A stretch of DNA of 64,000 bases from Flagellimonas sp. CMM7 (lineage in GTDB: Bacteria; Bacteroidota; Bacteroidia; Flavobacteriales; Flavobacteriaceae). This document shows, one piece after another, positions 34,335-43,207 of the stretch (the first letter of the stretch is position 1; every line of letters starts with the position of its first letter). The DNA is taken from assembly GCF_021390195.1 (NCBI RefSeq), contig NZ_CP090003.1, positions 2,873,501-2,937,500 of the forward strand, read 5' to 3'. The translations under genes were made by a program, and so were the position numbers. A model generated the notes under the pieces. The model was not told the DNA's origin and made no database searches. It saw only the letters and a program-made list of their open reading frames with translations.

Positions 34335-34973
34335 CTATTCCTTAACCCAACGAAGAACAGAAAAAACCATCCAAAGAAATATTCCAAATGCAAATGTCAT
34401 CAACCATACTTTAGATTGCCCAAAGCTTAAAATTATTTCGTTAGTTAATAAACCTGGTTGTAGTATTATGTCCCATGAATTAAATCGAAGGAATCGACCC
34501 ACATAAATGCCATATCCGCTCACTATACAAATACCAAAAACTATGAGCAACGCCCAGCTTTCCTTTAGATGAAAGCACAAGAATTTAAATACATCGATTA
34601 GGGATAGAATACCTGAAATTAATCCATTGTAAGCGAAAACAAAGACAATAAATAAATCAAACCACTTCCAGAACGAGTATTCATTATGCAAGTGTATGAG
34701 ATCTGTTATAATGTAAGGTGCATTTGGAATGAGCGCCAGCCAAACTAAAAACAATACCAAACGAGTACGGTTTTTCATTCTTTCATACGGATACCAATAT
34801 ACTGTTTGCGTTAATAGGTATGGCAAAGCAGCTAAGAATAGATTCCAAATTAAAAAACCATAAAAAGAAGAACCTGTGACCAAAGCCCTGATCAGTACCA
34901 ATATGGTTGCAAATAATAGGGAGAGCAGCAGTGTTCTATAATGAACTATTGTGAATAGTATAAATCTGTTCAT
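34335..34973 (-). CDS. DUF1361 membrane protein
   Basis: A 212-residue integral membrane protein with about seven hydrophobic helices. The DUF1361 features are the tryptophan-rich loop QTVYWYPYERMKNR, the block WLALIPNAPYIITDLIHL after helix 3, and RFNSWDI between helices 5 and 6. Function unknown for the family. It stands alone between two other minus-strand units, with 65 nt to the creD gene downstream. Confidence 0.85.
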   Translation of the reverse strand: MNRFILFTIVHYRTLLLSLLFATILVLIRALVTGSSFYGFLIWNLFLAALPYLLTQTVYWYPYERMKNRTRLVLFLVWLALIPNAPYIITDLIHLHNEYSFWKWFDLFIVFVFAYNGLISGILSLIDVFKFLCFHLKESWALLIVFGICIVSGYGIYVGRFLRFNSWDIILQPGLLTNEIILSFGQSKVWLMTFAFGIFLWMVFSVLRWVKE

Positions 34974-35038
34974 GATATATGATTTAAAGAAGTTGTAAAA
35001 AGTACTGTTCCAGATTCACTGGAACAGTACATATATGT

Positions 35039-36397
35039 TTAGGTAGGTAGTTGATTTCCTGACCAATCAATTTTTCTGGACGTAAACATGATGATACTCA
35101 AAATGACAAACAATCCTATACTACCAACCAGTAAGGCATAATCTTCCAATTGTATGATCACAAAAATGAAGGTGTAAAGACTGAACATGGAACCTAAAAT
35201 TAATAATGTAAACTTTGGGTTTTTTAAAATGGATCTAGAATATATCGTAATCAGTGTCACTACGGATACTCCTGTTATTAAATATGCAAACAAGTAATTC
35301 TGATGTTCAGAAATTGAAATCAAAAGAGTGTAGAACATGACCAAAGCCAATCCGATCATTAAATATTGAAAGGGGTGAATAGCTATTTTACTGCTGATTT
35401 GAATCAATAGAAATACCAATAGTGTTAACCCAACAATCATAAGGCCATATTTGCTTGTTCGTTCGGTTTTCTGATAGTCGTCTACGGGTACTAGAAACTC
35501 TGTACCAAAAGAAAATTGTGATAAATCTGGTAACGAGCCAAAAAAGTATTGTCCAAATCTCCGGTTGGTTTCCAATACCTTCCATTTGGCTTCAAAGCCC
35601 TTGTCAGAAATCTTTTTCCCTTCCGTGTCTGGCAGAAAATTTCCGTTAAAGCTTGGAGAATGCCAATTAGACTTCATGAATACCTCAGTCTCCCTGCCAA
35701 TGGGAATAAATTGCAGTGTTTGACTGCCGTTTATCCCAAAATTAGATTCAAATGCCAGGGGATGTTCCTTTATTTTACTCAGATCGGTTAAGAAGCCAGA
35801 TTCCAAAGTATTCATAAAGGAAGAATCGAACTTGGGCTTTAAAGGATATTTGTTTTTGCCAAGCGCTACATTTATGGTATTTCTAATACCCTTAAGGTTG
35901 CTGGTTTTAAACAGCACCGTGGCTTTGTCCCAAAGAATATCTTCATCCTTAATTTCTCTGGTAGAAAAGTTGAGCTTGGCAAACTTTCCTTTTATTTTGG
36001 TGTCGGCGGTATATACCACGGACTCATAAATGCCACGTTCTAAAGGTTGTGTGTTTACATTGGAGTCTATGTTAAGTTCCCAAGGAAAAAAATACGCAGT
36101 ATGCATCTCTGGCTTTTCAGTTTTTAGAAAGGTTTTGGTTTTTTCATCAAAGACTTTCTCTTCTATGTAGGTTCTGTAGGGAATCTTTAAAATGGGGCCA
36201 TAGAGTACTACTTTTTCACCCCATTTACTGTTGATTTCTGCAATAACATCGGTTTGTCTAAATCCTCTTTCTCTTATAAGATCTTTTACAAAACCCAACG
36301 GTATCAATAATGTTAGAATTAAGAACCCTACAGTTAGCATTTTAGCTGAGATTGAGTTTTTAAACCAGTTTCCAATTTTTTGTTTTTGAATAGACAT
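35039..36397 (-). CDS. creD: CreD-family inner-membrane protein
   Basis: A 452-residue protein of the CreD (cell envelope integrity) family. A signal-anchor helix lies at about residues 17-36, a large periplasmic domain at 40-310, and about six closely spaced membrane helices at 315-445. Family blocks LLIPLGFVKDLIRERGFRQ and FNGNFLPDTEGKKISDKGF are present. In enterobacteria CreD belongs to the CreBC regulon and influences beta-lactam tolerance; here no CreBC is present, and the gene instead follows a winged-helix regulator gene. A 19-bp palindrome (36414-36432) lies 17 nt before the start codon. Confidence 0.88.
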   Translation of the reverse strand: MSIQKQKIGNWFKNSISAKMLTVGFLILTLLIPLGFVKDLIRERGFRQTDVIAEINSKWGEKVVLYGPILKIPYRTYIEEKVFDEKTKTFLKTEKPEMHTAYFFPWELNIDSNVNTQPLERGIYESVVYTADTKIKGKFAKLNFSTREIKDEDILWDKATVLFKTSNLKGIRNTINVALGKNKYPLKPKFDSSFMNTLESGFLTDLSKIKEHPLAFESNFGINGSQTLQFIPIGRETEVFMKSNWHSPSFNGNFLPDTEGKKISDKGFEAKWKVLETNRRFGQYFFGSLPDLSQFSFGTEFLVPVDDYQKTERTSKYGLMIVGLTLLVFLLIQISSKIAIHPFQYLMIGLALVMFYTLLISISEHQNYLFAYLITGVSVVTLITIYSRSILKNPKFTLLILGSMFSLYTFIFVIIQLEDYALLVGSIGLFVILSIIMFTSRKIDWSGNQLPT

Positions 36398-36413
36398 AAT
36401 ATGTATTTTAAAG

Positions 36414-36432
36414 TACTTTGAATTTCAAAGTA
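36414..36432. promoter_or_regulatory. Operator palindrome upstream of creD
   Basis: TACTTTGAA-T-TTCAAAGTA, a perfect 9+9 palindrome around one base. It recurs at 37362-37380. It overlaps a -7-like TTACTTTG on the minus strand, so a bound protein would block the promoter. Confidence 0.75.
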
Positions 36433-36450
36433 AGTGAATAAAAAAAATGA

Positions 36451-36744
36451 TTATTGATTTTTAATTAAATGTTCCAATGCTTCTATATGTTTTTTAAACG
36501 ACGCTTTTCCTAATGGGGTAGCAGAATACCTGGTATTGGGTTTTTTCCCAATAAATGACTTTGCAATTTCTATATATGCTGCTTTTTCCAATGTTTTTGT
36601 ATGGCTGGCAAGATTTCCATCTGTAACGTCCAATAATTCTTTAAGCCGATTAAAATCAACCTCGTCGTTAACCATAAGAATAGACATGATACCTAGTCTT
36701 ATGCGATGATCAAACAATTTGTTGATATTGTCAATAAGCCCCAT
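36451..36744 (-). CDS. Winged-helix transcriptional regulator (HTH_34/MarR-like)
   Basis: A 97-residue single-domain regulator. The winged helix holds RLGIMSILMVNDEVDFNRLKELLDVTDGNLASHTKTLEKAAYIEI, with the recognition helix DGNLASHTKTLEKA and the wing FIGKKPNTRYSATPLG. These small proteins typically act as dimers on palindromes. It sits in the same minus-strand unit as a membrane protein upstream (1 nt spacing) and creD downstream (53 nt), and two identical palindromes lie at the heads of those genes, so autoregulation and creD control are likely. Confidence 0.85.
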   Translation of the reverse strand: MGLIDNINKLFDHRIRLGIMSILMVNDEVDFNRLKELLDVTDGNLASHTKTLEKAAYIEIAKSFIGKKPNTRYSATPLGKASFKKHIEALEHLIKNQ

Positions 36745-36745
36745 G

Positions 36746-37354
36746 CTACGCTTTTTCTTCTTTAAAGTAAATCAGGCTGCCATATACAATGTGCAAAACA
36801 CCAAATCCAATAACCCAGAACCAAAATCCGTATCCAGGTAGTGCAGCGCATATCAATCCTAAAATTATTTCTGCATACCCCAAATATTTTACATTTCCAA
36901 TGGTGTGTTTGGAGGCGTTTACCAACGCCAATCCATAAAAAATAAGCATCAATGACCCCGTGAGTCCATAATGCTGGCTGTTAAGTTTGATGAGAATATA
37001 TATACCACCAGTAATCAATGGAACCAAAAAGCTGATAAGCAGTCTTTTAGTGGTTTCATCCCATACCTTTTCATTATTCTTTTTTGCTTTTTTTGAGGAC
37101 AATAAATATGCGGTAACCAAGCTTAGAACGGCAACTGCAATTAAAATGCCCACAATTATTTTAAAATTCCAACTATGTAGGGTCACATGACCTTCGTTTT
37201 TGGGAATTAGGAAGATATAAGTGACAATGGCACCAGTAATGGCATAGATGCCAGCTAAAATTCCAGAGAGTCCACTAAGAGAAATGAATCTGGAGGAACG
37301 ATTCATTAAATCTTTGATTTGAGAAATATCGTCTAAGTATTTTTTTGATTCCAT
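36746..37354 (-). CDS. Membrane protein of the creD-linked operon
   Basis: A 202-residue protein. After a polar N-terminus (residues 1-25) come about six hydrophobic helices at roughly 26-50, 65-90, 105-125, 130-148, 155-175 and 178-195. No enzymatic motif is visible. It is first in the operon with the winged-helix regulator and creD; the regulator starts 1 nt after its stop. The palindrome at 37362-37380 lies 7 nt upstream of its start codon. The setting suggests an envelope-stress unit; function unknown. Confidence 0.7.
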   Translation of the reverse strand: MESKKYLDDISQIKDLMNRSSRFISLSGLSGILAGIYAITGAIVTYIFLIPKNEGHVTLHSWNFKIIVGILIAVAVLSLVTAYLLSSKKAKKNNEKVWDETTKRLLISFLVPLITGGIYILIKLNSQHYGLTGSLMLIFYGLALVNASKHTIGNVKYLGYAEIILGLICAALPGYGFWFWVIGFGVLHIVYGSLIYFKEEKA

Positions 37355-37361
37355 TCTAAAG

Positions 37362-37380
37362 TACTTTGAATTTCAAAGTT
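37362..37380. promoter_or_regulatory. Operator palindrome at the head of the creD-linked operon
   Basis: TACTTTGAATTTCAAAGTT, identical to the creD-proximal palindrome in 18 of 19 bases, including the perfect ACTTTGAA-T-TTCAAAGT core. It lies directly before the operon's first start codon. Confidence 0.75.
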
Positions 37381-37447
37381 AATATATTTTTCTTTCCACA
37401 ATCATTTTTTTTCAAAAATTTGATGAATTACAACTTATTTTTGAAAT

Positions 37448-37813
37448 ATGAATCCTGCAGAAGACTATATTTTAAATCAAGAAGAACCCTTTAAAACTAT
37501 TTTATTACAGATACAAGTGCTAGTTGAAACTACTATTCCAGAGTTGGAATTAAAATTCAAATATAGAATTCCATTTTACTATTTAGAGGACAAGCCTTTT
37601 TGCTATTTAAACGTGCCATCTAAGAAAAAGTATGTGGATGTTGGTTTTTGGAGTGCAGCTCATCTGACCAAACATCTGGATAAGATGACAACGGATGGCA
37701 GGAAAGTAATGAAATCCTTGCGCTATACCACGTTAGAAGAAATAGATGGGCACGTTTTGGTTGAAATCCTACAGGATGCCTATAGCGTTAATCACAAAGG
37801 TTTTTGGAAATGA
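37448..37813 (+). CDS. DUF1801-family protein
   Basis: A 121-residue soluble protein of the DUF1801/YdhG-like fold. The helix-rich N-terminus NPAEDYILNQEEPFKTIL is followed by ELELKFKYRIPFYYLEDKPFCYLN, the usual strand pair with conserved aromatic residues, and a C-terminal helix. Function is unproven; related proteins have been linked to iron or stress. Convergent with the DUF3857 gene (3 nt between stops). Confidence 0.8.
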   Translation: MNPAEDYILNQEEPFKTILLQIQVLVETTIPELELKFKYRIPFYYLEDKPFCYLNVPSKKKYVDVGFWSAAHLTKHLDKMTTDGRKVMKSLRYTTLEEIDGHVLVEILQDAYSVNHKGFWK

Positions 37814-37816
37814 GAA

Positions 37817-39784
37817 TCATGTTTTTTCCAATACAATCAATGAATTTTTCTGAGCATTTCCGGCATTTTTGAAGATTTCTTTCAGAGGGTCATAGTAATC
37901 GGAAGGGTAGTGTGATTTCTTAATTGAAAAATCAAAAAGTACTGTAATTACACCGTATTTTTCTTCATATAGTAATCTAAGATACCCAGAATTATCACCT
38001 AGAACAATATGGCTGTTTTGTGGTAAGGTTTTTAGATTATATCCTTCAGGTACTTTAATGTATAGCTGATATTTGAAGCTTCTTTTATATCCAAAATCTA
38101 TAGGATAATTACGTTTATCCAGAATAAAAGGATTTTTTGTAAAAAATTTAATGAAGAATGGATTTAGATATAACTCGTTTTCAACGTTTTCCATTTCCAG
38201 CTCAAATTTAAATTGCTCTGAAATCCTTTTTTCATCTGAGTTTTTTTCTTGTAACTCATAATCAAAAACATTCACCTCATTTGAAAATGAATCTTCAATT
38301 TTAATAAGATATTCCTCTAAGGATAGGGCTTTAATATCTTTTCTTTTCTCAACAGCATAATACCCTGTTTGAATAGAATTAAAACTTCCTTCGATTCTTT
38401 CATTTTCTAGATTTAAAGAAACCATCCCTCTTATAAGGTTCTGGTTTTTTTCTTCAGGAATAATGTTATACCAATAACTTCCATTTTTAAAATCCATTAC
38501 CCTACCATAATAGTTAAGGCATCTGTATGGGAGCATTCCAAAAGGATTTTCCTTATCGGTGGCATCTAAAAGATAACTTACCCCGTTAATTTCGGCTTTT
38601 GCTACTAGATAGTTAAAATCTGACATTACAGGGTGTGCTTTTTTTGGCAGCCCGTTTTCTCTTGTCGACATGAGCATTATTTCAGCCTTAATGTTGGAAG
38701 TATTGAGTAAATTGATTAGCGATAAATTAATCTCTCCCACACTCCCCACTTTTTTTTCAAAAGCATCTTTTACTCTACTATTTTGATGAATGCTATATTT
38801 TTTGTTCCAAGTAAAGTAGTCTTTAGTGAACTCATATATTTCTTTTGCCCTTATAAGTTCATCCGGTTCAATAAAAAGTTCTTGCGGGACATTTTTTTCG
38901 AAATAAGCGTTTTTTGAAAGCTGTCTTCCAATATCTTTATCAGCTTTAAACTCTTTATCAACATCTTTCCAAGTTTTGGTATACTCTTTCCTAACTCCAT
39001 TGAATCCTTTAAACTCAGATAGCTCAAACTCAATTTTTGAAATATAATTTGAAGGAGCTAGCATATAATTTTCAGCTTCTTTAAAAGCAGGGATATTTTT
39101 CATTCCATATTTTATTACCTCGCAGTCACCAGTTGTAGCATAACCTTCTATATGAAAACAACGCTTTTTCACAGTAGATTCGTTGATATCCAATTCTAAT
39201 GAACCCATAAGAGTTCTATTGTAAACATAATTTCCTGGTATCTCAGCAGTGAATTCACTGTGTATTTTTGGAATGTCACTTTGAAAAACCCATCCTGTTA
39301 AATTGAACATATATGGTGTAACCAATTTGTATTGATACTCAAGAATGCTACCCTCTTGGACATTTGGAAACGCGAATTTTTTTTCGGACCAATTTTCACT
39401 TACATCTGAAGTATAAATCTTGTTTTTTAAAACAAAGCTTTTGGAATCTGTATTGTGGGTTATGGCACTAACATTTTCAACTATTTCGGTTAATCCATCT
39501 TTATGAAAATATGGAATAGAAATGTTGGCTTTATCAAACCCTTCCTTTTTTAGAATCTTTATTTTGACATGATATTCTTTGATCAACCGTATCTTTCTGC
39601 CTAGTACTTCAAAATGATCTCTACCTTTCTCAAAAAGTACAATTGCATTTGCAGTTGAATCTTTTTGGTACGTTTTAAAATCTTTCTCAAAAGAAGTTAG
39701 TTTCCCAAATTCAGGTTCTTTTTGGGCACTCACAGTTAAAAAGAAACAAGAAAATAGTAAGAGAAGCGTTTTACTACAATTCAT
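37817..39784 (-). CDS. Secreted DUF3857/transglutaminase-like protein
   Basis: A 655-residue exported protein with signal peptide (residues 1-20, ending SAQ). The DUF3857 domain fills about residues 50-240 (EKKFAFPNVQEGSILEYQY). A transglutaminase-like region follows at about 270-400 (VKDAFEKKVGSVGEINLSLINLL), where the usual catalytic Cys of GDC is not seen: the segment reads KKVGSVGEIN. A beta-rich C-terminal domain of about 200 residues ends the protein. The missing Cys suggests a non-catalytic, substrate-binding transglutaminase fold, which is common in this family. It starts 39 nt after the kdsA stop on the same strand. Confidence 0.8.
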   Translation of the reverse strand: MNCSKTLLLLFSCFFLTVSAQKEPEFGKLTSFEKDFKTYQKDSTANAIVLFEKGRDHFEVLGRKIRLIKEYHVKIKILKKEGFDKANISIPYFHKDGLTEIVENVSAITHNTDSKSFVLKNKIYTSDVSENWSEKKFAFPNVQEGSILEYQYKLVTPYMFNLTGWVFQSDIPKIHSEFTAEIPGNYVYNRTLMGSLELDINESTVKKRCFHIEGYATTGDCEVIKYGMKNIPAFKEAENYMLAPSNYISKIEFELSEFKGFNGVRKEYTKTWKDVDKEFKADKDIGRQLSKNAYFEKNVPQELFIEPDELIRAKEIYEFTKDYFTWNKKYSIHQNSRVKDAFEKKVGSVGEINLSLINLLNTSNIKAEIMLMSTRENGLPKKAHPVMSDFNYLVAKAEINGVSYLLDATDKENPFGMLPYRCLNYYGRVMDFKNGSYWYNIIPEEKNQNLIRGMVSLNLENERIEGSFNSIQTGYYAVEKRKDIKALSLEEYLIKIEDSFSNEVNVFDYELQEKNSDEKRISEQFKFELEMENVENELYLNPFFIKFFTKNPFILDKRNYPIDFGYKRSFKYQLYIKVPEGYNLKTLPQNSHIVLGDNSGYLRLLYEEKYGVITVLFDFSIKKSHYPSDYYDPLKEIFKNAGNAQKNSLIVLEKT

Positions 39785-39800
39785 TTAATAAAGAAACAAG

Positions 39801-40619
39801 TTAGAGACTATTTATAGTTTTCCGTATCGCCACCAAATCGGTCAATAGTTTTTCAAGCAAACTTAGGTCCAGCATATTTGCTCCGTCACTTTTAGCATTG
39901 GCGGGGTCGAAATGAGTTTCCATAAAAAGTCCGTCAACACCTGCGGCGATGCCTGCACGTGCCATAGTTCCAATAAGTGCTGGTCTACCTCCTGTAACAC
40001 CAGAAGATTGATTTGGCTGTTGTAATGAATGCGTAACATCCAATACGACGGGAGCATACTGTTTCATGGTTGGGACGCCTCTAAAATCCACAATCATATC
40101 TTGGTAACCGAACATGGTTCCTCGGTCCGTGATAATCGCTTGCTCATTGCCCGTTTCCGTTACTTTGGTCACAGCATGTTTCATGCTCTCGGGAGACATA
40201 AATTGTCCCTTTTTTAGATTAACCGTTTTACCTGTTTTTGCGGCCGCTACGACCAAATCCGTTTGTCTAACTAGAAAAGCAGGAATCTGAAGGATATCCA
40301 CATACTCTGCTGCCATAACTGCATCCTGTTCTGTATGGATATCTGTAACGGTTGGAACATTAAAGGTTTCTGATACTTTTCTTAGGATTTTCAGAGCTTT
40401 TTCGTCACCAATACCGGTAAAGGAGTCAATTCTGCTCCTATTGGCCTTCTTAAAGCTTCCCTTAAAAACATATGGGATTTTGAGTTTATCTGCAATCTCA
40501 ACAACACGCTCTCCTATATGGAGTGCCATATCTTCGCCTTCTATAGCACAAGGGCCAGCAAGCAAGAAAAAATTATCACTATTTGTATGTTTTAACTGAG
40601 GGATTACGTCTAACTGCAT
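39801..40619 (-). CDS. kdsA: 3-deoxy-8-phosphooctulonate synthase (KDO-8-P synthase)
   Basis: Condenses phosphoenolpyruvate with arabinose-5-phosphate to make KDO-8-phosphate for lipopolysaccharide. With start ATG 40619 it has 272 residues, the usual length. Family motifs: LLAGPCAIEG, FKGSFKKANRSRIDSFTG, TDIHTEQDA, LVVAAAKTGK and TDRGTMFGYQDMIVDFRG, and METHFDPANAKSDG at the end. The open frame runs further upstream to 40745, but that adds 42 residues with no family similarity, and a -7 promoter element lies inside it at 40635-40642, so the shorter start is preferred. GPCAIEG carries the Cys typical of metal-dependent class enzymes. Confidence 0.95.
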   Translation of the reverse strand: MQLDVIPQLKHTNSDNFFLLAGPCAIEGEDMALHIGERVVEIADKLKIPYVFKGSFKKANRSRIDSFTGIGDEKALKILRKVSETFNVPTVTDIHTEQDAVMAAEYVDILQIPAFLVRQTDLVVAAAKTGKTVNLKKGQFMSPESMKHAVTKVTETGNEQAIITDRGTMFGYQDMIVDFRGVPTMKQYAPVVLDVTHSLQQPNQSSGVTGGRPALIGTMARAGIAAGVDGLFMETHFDPANAKSDGANMLDLSLLEKLLTDLVAIRKTINSL

Positions 40620-40634
40620 CAATACATGTTTTGG

Positions 40635-40642
40635 CAAAAATA
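40635..40642 (-). promoter_or_regulatory. kdsA: -7 promoter element of kdsA
   Basis: Minus-strand TATTTTTG, an exact TAnnTTTG match, 15 nt before the preferred kdsA ATG. It supports the shorter start. Confidence 0.5.
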
Positions 40643-40688
40643 CTATTTTGAAGAAGTATATGTTATAATAGTACCAAATTAACCTACA

Positions 40689-41246
40689 ATGCATAGAATT
40701 ATCTTTTTGGTAGCATTCTTTTGTTACACTTTGATAAATGCCCAATTTGGCAAAAACTGCGAAGTAAGACAGATTAAAATCAATCTCCTCAACCCTGGTC
40801 TTGAATATGAGATGGCGTTGGGGGTCAATAGCACTTTAGATTTTAGGGTAGCATGGCAAGCGGCCATAGAACCGGCAAGTTCCAGGCCGATTGAGGACTA
40901 TGATTTTTTTCCGGCAATTACGGTTCAGAATAGATACTATCATAATTTAACTAGTAGAGATAGAAGGGGGAGGCAGATATATGGAAACTCTGGAAATTAT
41001 ATAGCTCCTACGGTTGCATTTTTCTCTCCTGACGATCGTATTGTAGAAAACAGATTGGTAGAAGGGGTACATGGTTACGGAGGGCTGGTATATGGAGTTC
41101 AACGAAGTTATAATTCTGGATTGAGCTTTTCCATTGATGCTGGAGCAGGGTATTATGTGGGCCCCTTTAAAGGAGGAATTCATCCAGTAGTTAATCTCAG
41201 TATAGGATGGATTATTAGTGAAAAACGATGGTGTGTTGGTCGATAA
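40689..41246 (+). CDS. Secreted or outer-membrane beta-rich protein of unknown function
   Basis: A 185-residue protein with signal peptide (residues 1-18, ending INAQ). The mature chain alternates hydrophobic and polar residues with aromatic ends (VGPFKGGIHPVVNLSIGWII), as in small outer-membrane beta-barrels. Its start lies 69 nt from that of kdsA, on the opposite strand, so the two share a divergent promoter region. Its stop faces the LytTR gene with 2 nt between. No family name can be given. Confidence 0.65.
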   Translation: MHRIIFLVAFFCYTLINAQFGKNCEVRQIKINLLNPGLEYEMALGVNSTLDFRVAWQAAIEPASSRPIEDYDFFPAITVQNRYYHNLTSRDRRGRQIYGNSGNYIAPTVAFFSPDDRIVENRLVEGVHGYGGLVYGVQRSYNSGLSFSIDAGAGYYVGPFKGGIHPVVNLSIGWIISEKRWCVGR

Positions 41247-41248
41247 TC

Positions 41249-41971
41249 TTATAGCATGATTCTCTTTATCGTATCCATGTAACCGCGGCTCACCCTAATG
41301 ACATCACCATTTTCCATGGTTACATCATAACTTTTACCATATTTATTGAGTTCTTTAACCCGATCTAGATTGATCATTGAGGAACGATGGACCCTCAAGA
41401 ACAATTGTGGATTAAGCTTTTGTTCTAAATCTGAAATGCCAAAATTACTAAGATGGATTTGGTTGATAGTATGTATTTTGGAATAGTCACCATAGGCCTC
41501 AATCCATATGATTTCTTCACATTTAATGGTTATCAGTTTTTTATTGTGATGCACCAAAACCCGATTGGGATACGAAGTCTCCTCCATAAAAATGCTCTGG
41601 GCCAAACCTTCTATTTTTTGGTTGTCCGAGTTTAAACGTTCAACGGCTATCTTAAAACGTTCTTTGGTGTATGGTTTTAATAAATAGTCCACCGCATGAA
41701 CCTCAAAGGCTTTAAGCGCATATTCGTCGTACGCTGTTGAAAAAATGATTTTTGGAATTTCTTCTAAATGATTCAATACCTCAAACCCAGTTTTACCGGG
41801 CATTTGAATGTCCAAAAAAACCAAATCTGGCTTAAACCTATTTATTTCCGTAATAGCATCTACACCATTATTTACCTCAGCTATGAGCACTAAATCTGGA
41901 TAATCTTCTAAATATTCTTTAATAAGAATTCTACCTGCCTTTTCGTCGTCTGCAATTAAGACTTTTTTCAT
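41249..41971 (-). CDS. LytTR-type response regulator
   Basis: A 240-residue response regulator. The receiver domain (1-120) has acidic pocket D8-D9 and phospho-acceptor D54 in FLDIQMPG, and the signalling residues T and K (FSTAYDEYAL, LLKPYTKERF). A LytTR DNA-binding domain fills about residues 140-240 (LRVHRSSMINLDRVKEL). Its start overlaps the stop of the histidine kinase gene by 4 nt, a cognate pair. LytTR regulators usually act on direct repeats upstream of targets; the neighbouring outer-membrane protein gene (43208) is a possible target. Confidence 0.95.
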   Translation of the reverse strand: MKKVLIADDEKAGRILIKEYLEDYPDLVLIAEVNNGVDAITEINRFKPDLVFLDIQMPGKTGFEVLNHLEEIPKIIFSTAYDEYALKAFEVHAVDYLLKPYTKERFKIAVERLNSDNQKIEGLAQSIFMEETSYPNRVLVHHNKKLITIKCEEIIWIEAYGDYSKIHTINQIHLSNFGISDLEQKLNPQLFLRVHRSSMINLDRVKELNKYGKSYDVTMENGDVIRVSRGYMDTIKRIML

Positions 41972-43026
41972 AACACAAAAGATATTTTTAGACCTTGTGG
42001 GTTATTATCCAAAACTTCCAGTTTGGACTGATACATTTTTAACAGACGCAATCGTGTATTTGTAAGCCCAATACCTTTGTTGAACAAGCTCTCTTTGTCT
42101 TCTACCCCAATTCCAGTATCTGCAATTTCAAACTTTAATTTTTCAGCTTCCTTAAAAATGGTAATGGAAATAGTTCCACCCTTTAAATTGTTAGAAATGC
42201 CATGCTTCACCGAATTTTCTACCAAAGGCTGTAAAAGCATTGGTGGAATTTGTTCCTTGTATAGGGATTCAGGAACATTAATCTCAATATTAAGTCGTTC
42301 TTCAAAACGTGCTTTTTCCAATTTCAGGTATTTTTTTACAAAATCGAGCTCCTCTTCAAGAGTTACAAGCTCTTTTTTAGATGCTTTGAGCTGATACCGA
42401 AACAGATCTGAAAGTGTGGCAATAAGTTGCCTGGTTTTTTCTTGTTTAGGAGGTACAGAAGCATTGATGGTATTAAATACGTTATACAAGAAATGTGGAT
42501 TTAATTGTGCTTTTATGGCGGCCAACTCACTTTTTAAGGCCGCTTGTTTGAGCTCTCCTTCCAATTTCAATTTTTTCTGATTTTCCTTGTAATGTTCATA
42601 GGCATGAAATATTCCAAACTGAATAAGATAAAAAAGAGCCGGAATGTACAGGTCCCATACCTGGGCAGAACCTTCAAGATGAAACCATCCCAATGCTTCA
42701 CAAACATAGTAATACAGTATCTGGGCGGTGTAAATAAAAATAGGTAGAAAAAACATGTGCAATAGCAAACGTTTCCAGAGCTTAATGGGCTTTAACTTTA
42801 TAAAAATCAACCACCAAATAGGAATGGTGAACAATAAGAATATACCATATTGAAGTCCTCCGCCATCAACAAATGCCTTGAGTCCAAGAAGCGCTGAATT
42901 GGTAGTGCTATACTGCGCTGAACTGGACCAGACAGTTAGATGGTAAAAAAATGCAGATACAATATAGAATGACAGAACAATTAAAAGCTCTCTTACTGTA
43001 ATGCCCCAAATGACCTTGTTGCCCAT
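41968..43026 (-). CDS. LytS-type sensor histidine kinase
   Basis: A 352-residue kinase using start ATG 43026; an upstream start at 43119 would add 31 residues without a usual membrane signal. About four hydrophobic helices lie in residues 5-150, a coiled-coil linker (KENQKKLKLEGELKQAALKSELAAIKAQLNPHFLYN, shown in two parts in the sequence around residue 165) leads into the His_kinase motif NPHFLYNVFNTIN with phospho-His, and the GHKL ATPase domain follows with VENSVKHG and DTGIGV. The kinase-regulator overlap marks one operon. The sensed signal is unknown. Confidence 0.92.
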   Translation of the reverse strand: MGNKVIWGITVRELLIVLSFYIVSAFFYHLTVWSSSAQYSTTNSALLGLKAFVDGGGLQYGIFLLFTIPIWWLIFIKLKPIKLWKRLLLHMFFLPIFIYTAQILYYYVCEALGWFHLEGSAQVWDLYIPALFYLIQFGIFHAYEHYKENQKKLKLEGELKQAALKSELAAIKAQLNPHFLYNVFNTINASVPPKQEKTRQLIATLSDLFRYQLKASKKELVTLEEELDFVKKYLKLEKARFEERLNIEINVPESLYKEQIPPMLLQPLVENSVKHGISNNLKGGTISITIFKEAEKLKFEIADTGIGVEDKESLFNKGIGLTNTRLRLLKMYQSKLEVLDNNPQGLKISFVL

Positions 43027-43207
43027 TATTTTTCTTTCAGGAAAGGTAATAACAAAGCATATTTTATAAAAACCAATACAGGTGAATGGTCCTATGCGTC
43101 GATGGGTGGTCTGGCCCATTCGTCATTAAATAGGTCTATTGGGCAGATTCTCCTTTTAAATATGTAACCAAATTGGAAATTTTGGGTATCTGTTTAAAAT
43201 AAATATC

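Noticed and set aside
40620..40745. N-terminal extension of kdsA by 42 residues
   Set aside because: The extra residues do not resemble KdsA, contain a hydrophobic run, and a -7 promoter element lies within them just before the ATG at 40619.
43027..43119. N-terminal extension of the LytS-type kinase
   Set aside because: The ATG at 43026 gives a normal N-terminus; the added 31 residues show no usual topology signal.
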